Below the pieces are notes generated by a model that saw only the letters and a program-made list of their open reading frames with translations, had not been told where the DNA came from and made no database searches. The translations under genes were made by a program, and so were the position numbers. From Dastarcus helophoroides (taxonomy: Eukaryota; Arthropoda; Insecta; Coleoptera; Bothrideridae), in contig CM053331.1 in the NCBI GenBank assembly GCA_028583605.1, positions 30,936,177 to 31,000,176 on the forward strand: a stretch of 64,000 bases of DNA. Reading direction: 5' to 3'. Of this stretch, positions 37,070-46,849 are shown piece after piece. Numbering within the stretch: the stretch's first letter is position 1; every line of letters starts with the position of its first letter.

Positions 37070-40000
37070 TCATTCATTCAGCCACCCAACCTTGTTGAGA
37101 AACTGAAGAACGTCCCTTGGATGCGCCTCTCTCAAACTGGCCACACTAGGCCAGAAGTCCCCCAGCGTGGATCCTCTGATTGATGCTAGTGCCGGGCAGT
37201 GACACATCACGTGCTCGACACTCTCATCTTCTTCTAAGCACCCTCTGCAGCTCGGGTCGTTTATGATTCCCATTCTGTGGAGGTGTTTGTTTAATCGACA
37301 GTGACCTGTCCATATCCCTACAAGTTTCCTGAGATTATTCCTTGAGAGTTGTAGGCATAGTTTTGCCCTTTCCCTGCACGGCATTCTAATGAATGCGTGA
37401 GTTTGTCGGCATGTTGTTATTGATGCCCATAAGGCTTTGTGTTTACGATAAGTTTCTTCGTTAAGTAGGGATCTTACGGTTGATCTTGCCAGGGGAAGGG
37501 TTGGTTCTGGTCCAACGAATTGTCCCTCCGAACCCTTCCTCGCCAGTTTGTCAGCGCGTTCGTTTCCCTCTTTCCCAGAATGTCCTTTGATCCATATTAG
37601 ATCAATTGCATTCTCTTGTGATAGACGTTCTAGAGCTAGGTGGCATTTCCATACTAGCACTGAGTTTGTTTTCACATTCCTCAGGGCCTTAAGGGCTGCC
37701 TGGCTGTCCGTCTTTATTTGGATATATTTTCCTGTAATGTTCAGTTGCGTCATTTGTTCGGCGCTATACAAAATTCCCAACATCTCCGCTTGAAAGATTG
37801 TTGAGTATTTATCTAGCTTAATACTTACACTTAGGTTCAGGTCTTCCGAGAAGATTCCTGTTCCAGTGCCCGTATTTGTTTTCGATCCATCCGTGTATAT
37901 ACTTACGTCTGGTATCCTTGCTTGTACTTCCTCCATTTTTATACGGTAGGATTTTGTGAAGTTATATTTCACCAGTAGATGGTCCATCGGCGCATCCAGA
38001 ATAGGTACCTTTTGGAGCGCCTCCTCCATTATGCGCCGGTGACCCACCATTTTGCCTACCGTATTCCACATTCCTCCTGCTCGCAAACGGAGAGCAGAAG
38101 CCTGTGCCGCCCCCTCAAGAAATATGTCGAGAGGTGGCAGGCACAAGATCGCCTCCATTGCTGCTGTTGGAGTGGATTTCATTGCTCCTATCACTGCCAG
38201 ACACGCTAGTCTCTGGATGTGATTTAGCTTTTGTTTTATAGTGGTGCACTTTGTCTTTGGCCACCAAACTATAACTCCGTAGCTAACAATTGGTCTGATG
38301 ACTGCCGTGTATAGCCAAAAGGTCATCTTAGGGGATAACCCCCAAGACCTCCCGATGGCCCCACGGCATTGCCAGAAGATCTTGTAAGCTTTGTTTAATT
38401 TATTTTCAATGTGGTACTTCCAGCTCAGTTTGCTGTCAAGTTCAATACCAAGGTATTTTACTCGATTTGACAACCCGAGTTGGGTTCCCATGAGTTTGGG
38501 AAATTTTAGTCGCGCTAATTTCCTTTTATTTGTGAAAAGGACCATTTCCGTCTTTGCAGGATTTGCTGCTAGGGAATGTTGTTTGCACCATTTCTCGACT
38601 ATATATAAGGCGTCTTGCATTAACTCGAAGAGTACTCCCTCGTGTTTACCTGAAAGCAGAATGGTTATATCATCTGCGTAGCCAATTGTATAGAGACCCC
38701 GATCATTGAGTTTTCGAATAAGGTCATCCGCTATGATTAACCATATAAGGGGGGATAAGACACCCCCTTGCGGACATCCCTTACTTACGATTCCTCTGAC
38801 CGTATAGTCTCCTACTGTAACTTGTATTGCTCGCCACTCAAGTATATGTCGTATGAGTTCCCGCAAGGCGGGTTCAATACCACTACGCTCAAGCGCCGAA
38901 GAAATGCTATTGAAATTAGGTCTATCAAAGGCACCTTCTATGTCCAGAAATACACCTAGGGTGTGTTCTTTTACTTCTAGCGATCTCTCGATCCTGCTAA
39001 CTACTGAGTGTAGCGCAGTTTCGGTAGATCTGCCGGAAGTAAAAGCATGTTGATTTGAATGTAAGGGGTAGTGTATATCGAGGCTATCCCTTATATGTCT
39101 GTCGCACAACCTCTCCAACGTCTTCAGTAGGAAAGACGTTAGGCTGATTGGGCGACATGATTTAGCCTCACCTTGAGGTTTACCCGGTTTTGGAATAAAA
39201 ATTACTTTGACTTCCCTCCATTCTCGGGGTATGTATTTAAAGGCAATACACGCCCTGAAAATTTGCACCAGGTATTTTTGTATCCACACCATTCCCCACT
39301 GAAGCAGGGCAGGGTAGATACCGTCCAACCCGGGCGATTTGAAGGGAGCAAACGATTGTACGGCCCAGTTTACTTTTGTGTCAGTTACCATCTGAACAGC
39401 CAGCTCCCAATCCCTATTTCTAGGGTGAGAGGCTGAGTGCCCTTGCCACTTATGGCCTGGTATAACACAGCATCCTGGAAAGTGCGTATTTAGGAGCTCT
39501 GAAGCTGTTTGTGCGGGTGTACTGGTATAAGTACCGTCGGCCCGCTTTATCATGCTTACCTGTTGGTTTGGATCTTTCGAGAGTATCTTTTTCAGTCGGG
39601 AAACTGATGTAGTAGACTCTACGTCACTACAGAATTCTCTCCACTTTTCCCTTTGTCTTTTGCGAATAAGTTTCTTGTATTGTTTCCGGTGGTTGTGATA
39701 AGCCTCCCAGTCACATACCAGTTTTGTCTTCTTCGCTTTATTGAAGAGCTTGTTTGCCTGAGATCTAAGTTTTTCAAGTTGCCCGTTCCACCAAGGGGTT
39801 GCCCGGGTTTCTCGAAGCTTAGTTCTCATTGGGCAAGCCTTCTCATATGCTGTAATGATATTTTTTCGCACTAAAGTGACGTATTTTTCGATCAGTTCAA
39901 CTGTCCCGATTCTCTGTGGGGTTTCTACAGTCCCTAGGAGCCCTTCCAGATGGGTATTATAGTCCTCCCTGTTGGTGCTTCTGGGATTCCTGTACGGTTT

Positions 40001-40705
40001 GGGTTCCAACCTACAACATAAAATATTGAATTTTATATATTGATGGTCAGACATTGTTGCATCCTTAGATACATGCCAGCCATTTATAATTTTGGTAATA
40101 CTCATAGACGCCAGGGTGATGTCGATAACACTCTGGCCTCTGGAGGTAGCAAAGGTAGCTTCACTGCCTCTATTGAGTATATCTAATTTGGTACTACTTA
40201 AGTATTGTAGTAAAGATGTACCTCGAGGGTTGTTTGTTTCGCTCCCCCAAGCTGTATGGTGGGCGTTTGTGTCACATCCAATTATAAGATCTACATTACC
40301 TGCCTCACAAAAGTCGATCAGTCCCGCCATTTCCTCAGAGGGTGGTGGTCTTTTCGAATCTATTGGTAGGTAGGTCGATGCTATTACAAGTGATATTTTT
40401 CCCTCTCGACGCGCAAATTCCACTCGGAGAGCTGTTTGATCTCCAGAGCAGAATTGGGGTAGGATATTCGCTTGCAGTAATTTCGGGACATATATGACAG
40501 CTCTTGGCTTGTCCCCATTTTTGAGGTAAAAAACTGTTCCACTTAATTTGCCTAAACCGCAGACTATATTGTTATATATCCACGGTTCTTGTATAAGGGC
40601 TATAATTTCTCCATGTCTGTCGAGAAAACGACATAGGTTTGCAGTCGCTGCTCGACAGTGTTGGAGGTTTATTTGTATAAAGCCTATACCATTCCCAGAA
40701 GCCAT
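37070..40705 (-). CDS. LINE ORF2: endonuclease, reverse transcriptase, RNase H
   Basis: The protein nicks target DNA and copies element RNA into it. Residues here are numbered in the open frame that begins upstream at a TTG codon (40,753); the first ATG is residue 17, in a GCCATGG context, and is the start I chose, giving 1,211 residues. Endonuclease: N29 in IQINLQH, E56 in IQEPW, D161/N163/H165 in CDTNAHH, SDH at 235-237. RT: palm motif FLDIEGAFD (602-610), KGCPQGGVLSP (658-668), YADD (692-695). RNase H: YTDGS (D954), E990, TDS (D1016), ERADKLA (D1067). C-terminal CRGC...H...C (1169-1186), the CCHC-like region common in I/LOA/R1 relatives. All catalytic residues are present and the frame is unbroken. 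Clade assignment is inference. Confidence 0.95.
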   Translation of the reverse strand: MASGNGIGFIQINLQHCRAATANLCRFLDRHGEIIALIQEPWIYNNIVCGLGKLSGTVFYLKNGDKPRAVIYVPKLLQANILPQFCSGDQTALRVEFARREGKISLVIASTYLPIDSKRPPPSEEMAGLIDFCEAGNVDLIIGCDTNAHHTAWGSETNNPRGTSLLQYLSSTKLDILNRGSEATFATSRGQSVIDITLASMSITKIINGWHVSKDATMSDHQYIKFNILCCRLEPKPYRNPRSTNREDYNTHLEGLLGTVETPQRIGTVELIEKYVTLVRKNIITAYEKACPMRTKLRETRATPWWNGQLEKLRSQANKLFNKAKKTKLVCDWEAYHNHRKQYKKLIRKRQREKWREFCSDVESTTSVSRLKKILSKDPNQQVSMIKRADGTYTSTPAQTASELLNTHFPGCCVIPGHKWQGHSASHPRNRDWELAVQMVTDTKVNWAVQSFAPFKSPGLDGIYPALLQWGMVWIQKYLVQIFRACIAFKYIPREWREVKVIFIPKPGKPQGEAKSCRPISLTSFLLKTLERLCDRHIRDSLDIHYPLHSNQHAFTSGRSTETALHSVVSRIERSLEVKEHTLGVFLDIEGAFDRPNFNSISSALERSGIEPALRELIRHILEWRAIQVTVGDYTVRGIVSKGCPQGGVLSPLIWLIIADDLIRKLNDRGLYTIGYADDITILLSGKHEGVLFELMQDALYIVEKWCKQHSLAANPAKTEMVLFTNKRKLARLKFPKLMGTQLGLSNRVKYLGIELDSKLSWKYHIENKLNKAYKIFWQCRGAIGRSWGLSPKMTFWLYTAVIRPIVSYGVIVWWPKTKCTTIKQKLNHIQRLACLAVIGAMKSTPTAAMEAILCLPPLDIFLEGAAQASALRLRAGGMWNTVGKMVGHRRIMEEALQKVPILDAPMDHLLVKYNFTKSYRIKMEEVQARIPDVSIYTDGSKTNTGTGTGIFSEDLNLSVSIKLDKYSTIFQAEMLGILYSAEQMTQLNITGKYIQIKTDSQAALKALRNVKTNSVLVWKCHLALERLSQENAIDLIWIKGHSGKEGNERADKLARKGSEGQFVGPEPTLPLARSTVRSLLNEETYRKHKALWASITTCRQTHAFIRMPCRERAKLCLQLSRNNLRKLVGIWTGHCRLNKHLHRMGIINDPSCRGCLEEDESVEHVMCHCPALASIRGSTLGDFWPSVASLREAHPRDVLQFLNKVGWLNE

Positions 40706-40707
40706 GG

Positions 40708-40728
40708 CTACCAGAATGACATAGACAT
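40708..40728 (-). CDS. Mini-ORF of six codons before the ORF2 start
   Basis: ATG TCT ATG TCA TTC TGG TAG, in the ORF1 frame, with its stop two bases before the ORF2 ATG (TAGCCATGG). It is too short to be a protein of interest but is placed where a terminating ribosome could restart at ORF2. Whether it is translated is unknown. Confidence 0.4.
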   Translation of the reverse strand: MSMSFW

Positions 40729-40762
40729 TTAGTTCTTGCCCCCCCAGTTTCAAGAAACGAAA

Positions 40763-40779
40763 CGCCCGGTTTTCCGGGT
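40763..40779 (-). promoter_or_regulatory. Hairpin between ORF1 stop and ORF2 start
   Basis: CCCGG-AAAA-CCGGG lies on the element's strand four bases after the ORF1 stop. It is a five-pair GC stem with an A4 loop. Its position fits control of ORF2 translation (restart or frameshifting). It is short, so the role is inference. Confidence 0.5.
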
Positions 40780-40782
40780 GTT

Positions 40783-41949
40783 CTAGTTTCCTAAAGCTGG
40801 GGGTGGCTGTGTTATCTCCGTCCCTGGGTCGGGGGGTAACGGCTCCTCTACCTCCATAGAGGACGGAACCCCCACCTCCCGACTCAGCGACGAGGATGAG
40901 TCATGAAGTTTTGCTCTTGGGGAAGAGAAGAGGTGACTTACCCTTCCCTGGCGTTCTTCTAAAATTTTCCGGGTGCTTTCCCCAACTCCAAAAACAAGTA
41001 TGGTACCCTTAGGCTCCTCCTTGCTGGCGCTGTGGAAAACAACCCAGTCGTCTACCTTGGCCCAGGGATTTTGAGCTGTCAGTCGGCCCAGGATGACCTG
41101 CGGGTCCTCGATTGATTCGGGAACCCACAAGGTGGCCTTTGTCAACTTAGGCAGCTGATCCACTGGGAGAAGGTCAAGATTTGCACCCTCCCATAAAGGG
41201 GGGAGCCCCCTAACTGTAGTCCCTAGCCAAGCTAGGGAGTGATCGTTGTCGCAGGAAAATTTAAGTATTTCCTGCGAGTAAATGCAGTTCTGGAACGTAG
41301 GAGGGTTCGCCGGGTGCCGGGACAGTTCAATGTCCAGGAGCTCGGCCAACCGTTCCTTTACCAGTTTAGCTTGGTGGGCTGTAAGCCGGCCAAGTGCACT
41401 GGAGTTCCAGTCCTTTTTGTCAATGATGGCCACCCTTAGATGGTTGGTCACCATTTCGCTAAATGTGGTTTTAGAAGAGCCTGCGGCCGGCCTCTGCCTA
41501 CCCGGTCCCTTCTTGGGAACATTCCCAGGAGAAGGGCCAGGAGACGATTTCGATCGTGCTCTCTTCATACCGGGTCTTGAGGTCGGCCGGCGATCAGCAC
41601 CCTGAGGCGCATGGTCGCCGGCCGGTCCTGAAGGGCCGGGTTTGTTTTGTTCGGCAGAGGTGTTGCAGGTGGCAATAGTTTTTGCTGCCCGCCTCTCCCT
41701 CTGCCTTCTCCTTTGTTGAGCCCCGGAAATTCTTTTCCGGACTCTGGGGATTTGGGGTGGATCGTTGGATCCGCCCGGTGCTGTTTCGCCAGTAGCTCTT
41801 GTAGACACCTCAGCCTGGCTACTCGCCGAAGGTGTCCCGCGGTCGCTGGATGACGGTCGGGTGGGGCCCGCTTGACAACCACCGGTCCCGACCGGGAGCG
41901 AGGTTCCGTCCCTCTGCTCCGGTGTAAATTTGTTTGGATCGCTCTCCAT
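40783..41949 (-). CDS. LINE ORF1: nucleic-acid-binding protein with a DUF4780-like domain
   Basis: It encodes 388 residues and probably coats element RNA and accompanies it to the nucleus. The N-terminal 160 residues are rich in Pro, Ser, Gly and Arg and look disordered, with a strong basic cluster at 71-90 (RKR...RRRQRERRAAK), a likely nuclear signal. Residues about 163-345 resemble DUF4780 of insect element proteins: MVTNHLRVAIIDKKD, FSCDNDHSLAWLGTTV, LPPLWEGANLDL, KATLWVPESIEDP, GRLTAQNPWAKVDDWVVF and a closing VFGVGE strand. That similarity is from memory of the family and was not searched. There are no CCHC zinc knuckles, unlike many LINE ORF1 proteins. The ATG at 41,949 is the first in frame after a GC-rich leader. 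It ends LGN-TAG next to the junction hairpin. Confidence 0.88.
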   Translation of the reverse strand: MESDPNKFTPEQRDGTSLPVGTGGCQAGPTRPSSSDRGTPSASSQAEVSTRATGETAPGGSNDPPQIPRVRKRISGAQQRRRQRERRAAKTIATCNTSAEQNKPGPSGPAGDHAPQGADRRPTSRPGMKRARSKSSPGPSPGNVPKKGPGRQRPAAGSSKTTFSEMVTNHLRVAIIDKKDWNSSALGRLTAHQAKLVKERLAELLDIELSRHPANPPTFQNCIYSQEILKFSCDNDHSLAWLGTTVRGLPPLWEGANLDLLPVDQLPKLTKATLWVPESIEDPQVILGRLTAQNPWAKVDDWVVFHSASKEEPKGTILVFGVGESTRKILEERQGRVSHLFSSPRAKLHDSSSSLSREVGVPSSMEVEEPLPPDPGTEITQPPPALGN

Positions 41950-42114
41950 GGGAATTGGATTTGGGGTGGGGGATGATTTGGCCTAAAGCCAGGTTTACGG
42001 CCGCCCGATCCGGGTCAGACGCCGACCATGGAGCCGCCCACTATGGAACAGACGCTCCATGGTTTTTTGGGTTGGAGTGTTTTATTTTGGTCCGCGGGGG
42101 ATAATTTACCCCTA

Positions 42115-42132
42115 CCTCCCATATCTGGGAGG
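42115..42132 (-). promoter_or_regulatory. Hairpin in the LINE 5' UTR
   Basis: CCTCCCA-GATA-TGGGAGG on the element's strand gives a perfect seven-pair stem with a four-base loop about 70 bases from the 5' end, where promoter or RNA-packaging signals of such elements usually lie. Role unknown. Confidence 0.5.
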
Positions 42133-42201
42133 CATTCCCCTATCCGCCACCTGGGGACGCGCCCGATGGGGGAAAAACACTCCTAAATAACCCCACACGG
42201 G

Positions 42202-42214
42202 TAACTAAGTGATA
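42202..42214. repeat. Target-site duplication of the LINE, 5' side
   Basis: taactaagtgata, identical to 36,949-36,961. It fixes the element's 5' end at 42,201 (minus strand starts CCCGTGTGGGG). Confidence 0.97.
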
Positions 42215-44120
42215 ATTTAAATATTCTTTCCAAAGCTTTTACTTGAAAGTTAAAATTTTGAGAAATAACTCAAATATTCGAAACATAATTAATTAAATTA
42301 TTTAAAAAATCAACTCTACCAAAAAAATGTTAACGTTTTTTGTTAAGAAGTTAAAAATTTAGGAAAAAATAAAAAAAATCCCATTAAACTGGTTAATTAA
42401 GATTTTAAAAAAACTCCGAATTTTCCAGTTTAAAAATGCTAAATTTAGTGTGAACCTTAAAATTCATAAAAGATTTGATTAACATTTTAGATGAAATTTA
42501 TAAAAGAATCGACATTATAGAAAAAAATAAAAAAGTTCTATAAAAACAATTCCTAAAAAATGTCTTCCAAAATTATGGCTAATAGGAGATTTTGAATTTT
42601 TAGTAAAAAATCGACTATTCAAAATTTTATTCAAGTACCGAATTAAAATCTTTAAATTTTAAATTTAAAAGTTGTAAAAATTTTATTAGTTCTAACAAAA
42701 TCCAAGTTTCTGTCAAAATTTCGTAATAAATCTCGAAAGATCGCTTATATAAATTTCCAGTTTGTCTTGCAATTTGAATTATTTCTTAAAATGCGGAGTT
42801 AAACTCGAAATTTTTTAAACTACAAAATTCGACATCTTTTTAATAAAATTTAAAACGTAACATCAAAATGTCAATAAAATTCAAGAAAGGTTAGAAAAAA
42901 ATCATAAGTCAAACTTAATCTTGACATGTTGAACTTTTTTCAATTTTTTTCTCATTTTAGATTAAAAAGTTTTATTTTTCTTAGAAAACGTAAACGTCAC
43001 ACAAAACATTTCCTAAATTCGTAAAAGTAAAACGGTACAGATTTGTGAGGGAAATTAGAGTCAACTCGACATTTTAAAAATTTTTGGATTTAAAATCCTT
43101 TGAATATCCTGAATTTAATCCAAAATTTAATTTGTTTTTATAAGACCGAGCCAAAACTTTGAAACAATTTCTAAAAATTTTGGCATTGATCTCATACTTT
43201 TGATTTTATTCGCAAAAATTTCGAAATCTAATTCTGGGCTTTTAATGTGAAAAGTTTCACTTTAATCAGGACAGTTTAAACTTTTTTCTTAAGATAAACA
43301 TTTTATTCCATACTCGACAACTGATGATTTTGTTTATTTTGACCTAAAACCTTTAAAATCTAATAATAATAAAACCAATTTTGTAATAGTTGATTCTTTC
43401 TAAACGTCTTTTCCTAAACATTGAAGCTTTCAGTTTTTACTTATTTTCTCAAAAATTTAATTAAAAATTTTAAATTATTTCAGAAACGTTCATTTATTTT
43501 TAAATTTTAATTCAAAATGTCGTCCTTTTTTTGAAGTTTCGAGACCATTGAGAGATTATTGTTTTATGTCGCATCCTCTTTAAATTGAATACTTAACTTT
43601 TCTTTTAAAATTTGTACTGTAGCGTCATCACTTCGCCTCAGAGTTTTTAATTTTATTGTGAAATTTTGATTCTAATCTTGAAATTTTGACTTTTGCTTCG
43701 AAATTTTTATTTTAAACTTAAGAGTCTGTTATAAACTCTTCAATTTTTTTTTATCAACGACTTATTTTTAATTATCGTCATTTTCGCTTTTGCATCAAAT
43801 TTTACTTGTAAATTTCAAAGTTGAAGAAAATTTGTATCTTGGTTTATTTTAAGATAACAATTTTCTTGAATTTAAGCTTATGCTTGAAGCTTATGCTATC
43901 GTATTTTATTGTCAAAATTTCTATTTAAACTTTCACTGTTTTTCTCAATTGCTCGCTTAAAAATTTCGTGCTTTTATAAAACTTTTGATATTATGTTTAT
44001 TTTCGAAATCTCAACTATTGAAAAATTTTTATATTCTTTGAGTTATCCCGAAATTTGAACTTTTTCCTCAAAATTCGAGGGTTTTCCCTTCAGTTGTTCT
44101 TTTTTTGAGTAGCACTTTTA
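42215..44120. repeat. Quasi-repeat tract, A-rich then T-rich
   Basis: Continuation of the low-complexity DNA interrupted by the LINE. AAAATTTTAAATT words dominate before about 42,900, and TTTTCAAAATTTTGACTTTT words dominate after about 43,150 on the plus strand. No coding signal. Confidence 0.55.
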
Positions 44121-46377
44121 ATAACCTAACTAATATGTCGCTGTGAACCACTGAAATGAAAACTTTTTTCTAAATCGTCCTTATAATTTTTCGTTTTGAG
44201 CTTTATAGATATATTTAGCTTTCTAGATATATCTAGAAAGCTGAAAAAGTAAAATTCCAGTAAAATAAAGAATCTATTATATCTAAAGCTAAATAAACAT
44301 TTTATACAATTCACAAACTCGCTATAAAATCATCAATATCGCAGCATTTACTTTTTGGTGGATGCGCCGGACTACGATACGCTGTGCTTTGAAAGTCGTC
44401 TGAAGTACACTTCGATTGCGTATTACTTCAGAAAGAATATGTGGCCGACAACTCCTAAGGCTCTTATCTTAAAAGCTCTGCAATGTATTCCCATTCTGCA
44501 AGTTGATTTAATTTGGCAACTTCTTATCGAACATTGATTTTGTCGGCATCGGGATCCATTGTCTTCGGACACGCTACGGATTAGGAATACTTAAAGAGGG
44601 CTGTGAAGTTTGTATAAATCTCGAACTCGGATATTATATGCGGGGCTGAACCGGGAAAGATTCGAGTCGCACCTAGAGTGAAACAAAGGCGTCAAAATGA
44701 TAATAGATTGCTTAATTTCACCTTGCTCGAATGCAATCGAAGAAATAAATTACGAAGCCTGCGTTAAAATGAACCTGTTTTCTGTAAATGAATGCTATCC
44801 GATCACGCACTCTAGCTCATTAGTAAAGAGACTCAAACAAATTATTATTATCACTATTTTTTTGGCTTTTTATTAGTTAAATAATATTTGAATGTTATAT
44901 TGTTGGGGGATTAATGGATTTTGAAAGATTTATTAAGGTTAATATTTTTTATAAATAGGTATATAGTTTGGATTTTTATTTATGTGCAAGTTAACTTCCG
45001 TCAGTGACTGTAATCGAACATAAATTAAGCTCCAAAGTTCCAATCTATCAATAAAATAAAATGTATAGTTGTAACACACCGGCAAATAAAATAACCTCTG
45101 CCTGCAGTTTGGAAGCCTCATTTATGTATAAGAGAAATATTTATACGTATGCATATAGACATACATATTTGAACTGCTTTTAAGATATTTTCAGAGAAAC
45201 ATTAACATCACTAACGATGACTGAACGTTACCTGAAGTGAACTGAAAGACAACTGAACAAAGTCAAGCTATCGATACTTATGGTGTACAATTCTAACATC
45301 TCTGACTTATGATACTTAAACACATCTAATATTCGATATGATATTTCTGAAATTAGCCATGCCCATTAAATTTTGCAAGTTTTTTTCTAGAATGCGGTCG
45401 AAGGCAATTTGAAATGCATGCAATGTTTCATTTTATTGAATTTCTTATAAAAGAAAATTGTAAAGTTTCTTAAATTTAACAATTTCATTAAGTAACCTAG
45501 AGGTTAAAATGTTACTTCATTACCTATTTCAATTCAGGTACAGATTGCCCATAATTGAGCTAATATCGCAATATATTACTTCTACAGTAATAGCAGGAAG
45601 GAGATTAAAAAGCGAGCATTTGTGTTTCATTCCACAGCCTATAATTATGGCTCAGTTTGCGTGTACTTTGGTTTCAGTCTTATAACACTTTACATAAAAC
45701 ATCATTTACTTTGCAAGATAGGCGAGCTAGGTGATGTTTGTGGCCTGAAAAATTTTGATCGATTCGGCAACGAAAAGAAACGCTCGGGTAGTTTACCTGA
45801 ACACTGGGACACATAATGCTTATAAGGTAAATTTACTTCGCTGCAAGTTTGAATAAATAATAGAGTCTTGTCTTTTGCACTTTACTACTTTGTACTTGCA
45901 TTTGGAAATGCTCTTTAATAATTTAAGCATTGCATTGGGAGACATACACAATTCTTGACTTGGAAAAATTATTCATAAAATTAAATTAAGTGACTATATT
46001 TTATAGGCTTTTATTTTTAATTTTATTCCATTTCAATTTTCATATATTCGACATTAATTACAGTAAAATATACAAAATTGAAATCTCAAGAAGCAAATAC
46101 TTTCTTTCCTGTAAACAGGTGGTTCAGTTATCCAGTTTTTCCAAATATTTAAGTATATACATATACCCAAATGACTGTTCCACTTACAGAAGGTCTCTGA
46201 GATAAAATTTGAACATAGGAGGGACAGTTGGCTAGCTCGATCAGAAAAATATGCACATTCAAGAAGTTTCTAAATCTTGTATTTAAAAGTTCATATGTGA
46301 AACTCAAAAGTGCGAAAAAGTTAACTTAATTTATGTTTAAATTTTTAGTCAAATTAAAAAATTTAACAAAATAATAT
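44121..46377. other. Unique DNA with a GC-richer patch, no supported gene
   Basis: The patch 44,340-44,700 has codon-like complexity and a 60-codon ORF (44,355-44,537: FESRLKYTSIAYYFRKNMWP), and the next 150 bases are also readable in another frame for about 30 residues. No domain was recognised. It may be a host exon or conserved non-coding remnant. The rest is AT-rich without features. Confidence 0.4.
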
Positions 46378-46742
46378 TGTAACAAAATGTAGTTGTAAAA
46401 TTTGTATTAGTGATTGTGCAGGGAACACTCTAGAAATATTTGAGAATGGGAAGAGGTCGCGATAATAAAACATATGGCAGATAAGCGCTCTATATGTTTC
46501 CGCAAGCGATAAGTCTTATCTGTACGAAGTTCCGTTTTAGAAACCGGAACGGTACCTATAAATAAGCGGTCGTCTTTCTCTCAATCAGTTAATCAAATAG
46601 TGAGTTGGTAGGTTAGTCAGGTTAGTTAGCTAGCCAAATAGTCTAATAGTTAAGTGAATTATAATTGTAGAGCTTCGAAATCAGTTTAGAAGTAAAGTGT
46701 AACAATTCGAAGTTTTCATTTTCGAACCGGTAACACGCCACA
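46378..46742 (+). mobile_element. Solo LTR, copy 4
   Basis: Begins TGTAACAAAATG and ends CGCCACA (family end CGCAACA, one change). TATAAATA is at about 46,557, TCAGTTAATCAAATAGTG follows within 30 bases, and the poly-A signal is changed to AGTAAAG. It has inverted GATA words (GGCAGATAAGCG ... GTCTTATCTG). Flanks are ATAT (left) and CTAT (right), a 4-bp duplication with one change. No interior is present. Confidence 0.82.
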
Positions 46743-46849
46743 CTATTAAAAAAATAGTAAAATTTTGTTTTTCTGTAAATTAACGAAATTTAACTTGGTT
46801 TCACATATTTCACTGACATTCTCAATCGTCACATTGCCGTTGTGGCGAA

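Larger units (their letters stand above)
36962..42201 (-). mobile_element. Full-length two-ORF LINE (LOA/I-like group), intact
   Basis: A 5,240-bp element lies between perfect 13-bp target duplications. On the minus strand: a 252-bp 5' UTR, ORF1 of 388 codons, a 77-base gap to the ORF2 ATG, ORF2 with endonuclease, RT, RNase H and CCHC-like motif, a 108-bp 3' part and a tail of three GAATCCA units instead of poly-A. Both ORFs are free of stops and frameshifts. It is far richer in GC than the quasi-repeat DNA it entered, which continues on both sides. An apurinic-type endonuclease plus RNase H places it in the Jockey/I/LOA/R1 supergroup; LOA-like is my best guess, not proven. The intact ORFs and unmutated duplications suggest a recent, possibly active copy. 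Confidence 0.93.

Noticed and set aside
37548..40373. Several plus-strand frames of 63-96 codons opposite ORF2
   Set aside because: They are antisense shadows of the intact LINE ORF2 with no domains of their own.
41239..41882. Frames of 66-107 codons overlapping ORF1
   Set aside because: Shadows in GC-rich, Pro/Arg-rich ORF1 sequence. The ORF1 frame alone has the domain-like pattern and the correct ending.
44640..44690. gattcgagtcgc, tRNA T-loop-like word
   Set aside because: No matching acceptor, D-arm or anticodon stem could be laid out around it.
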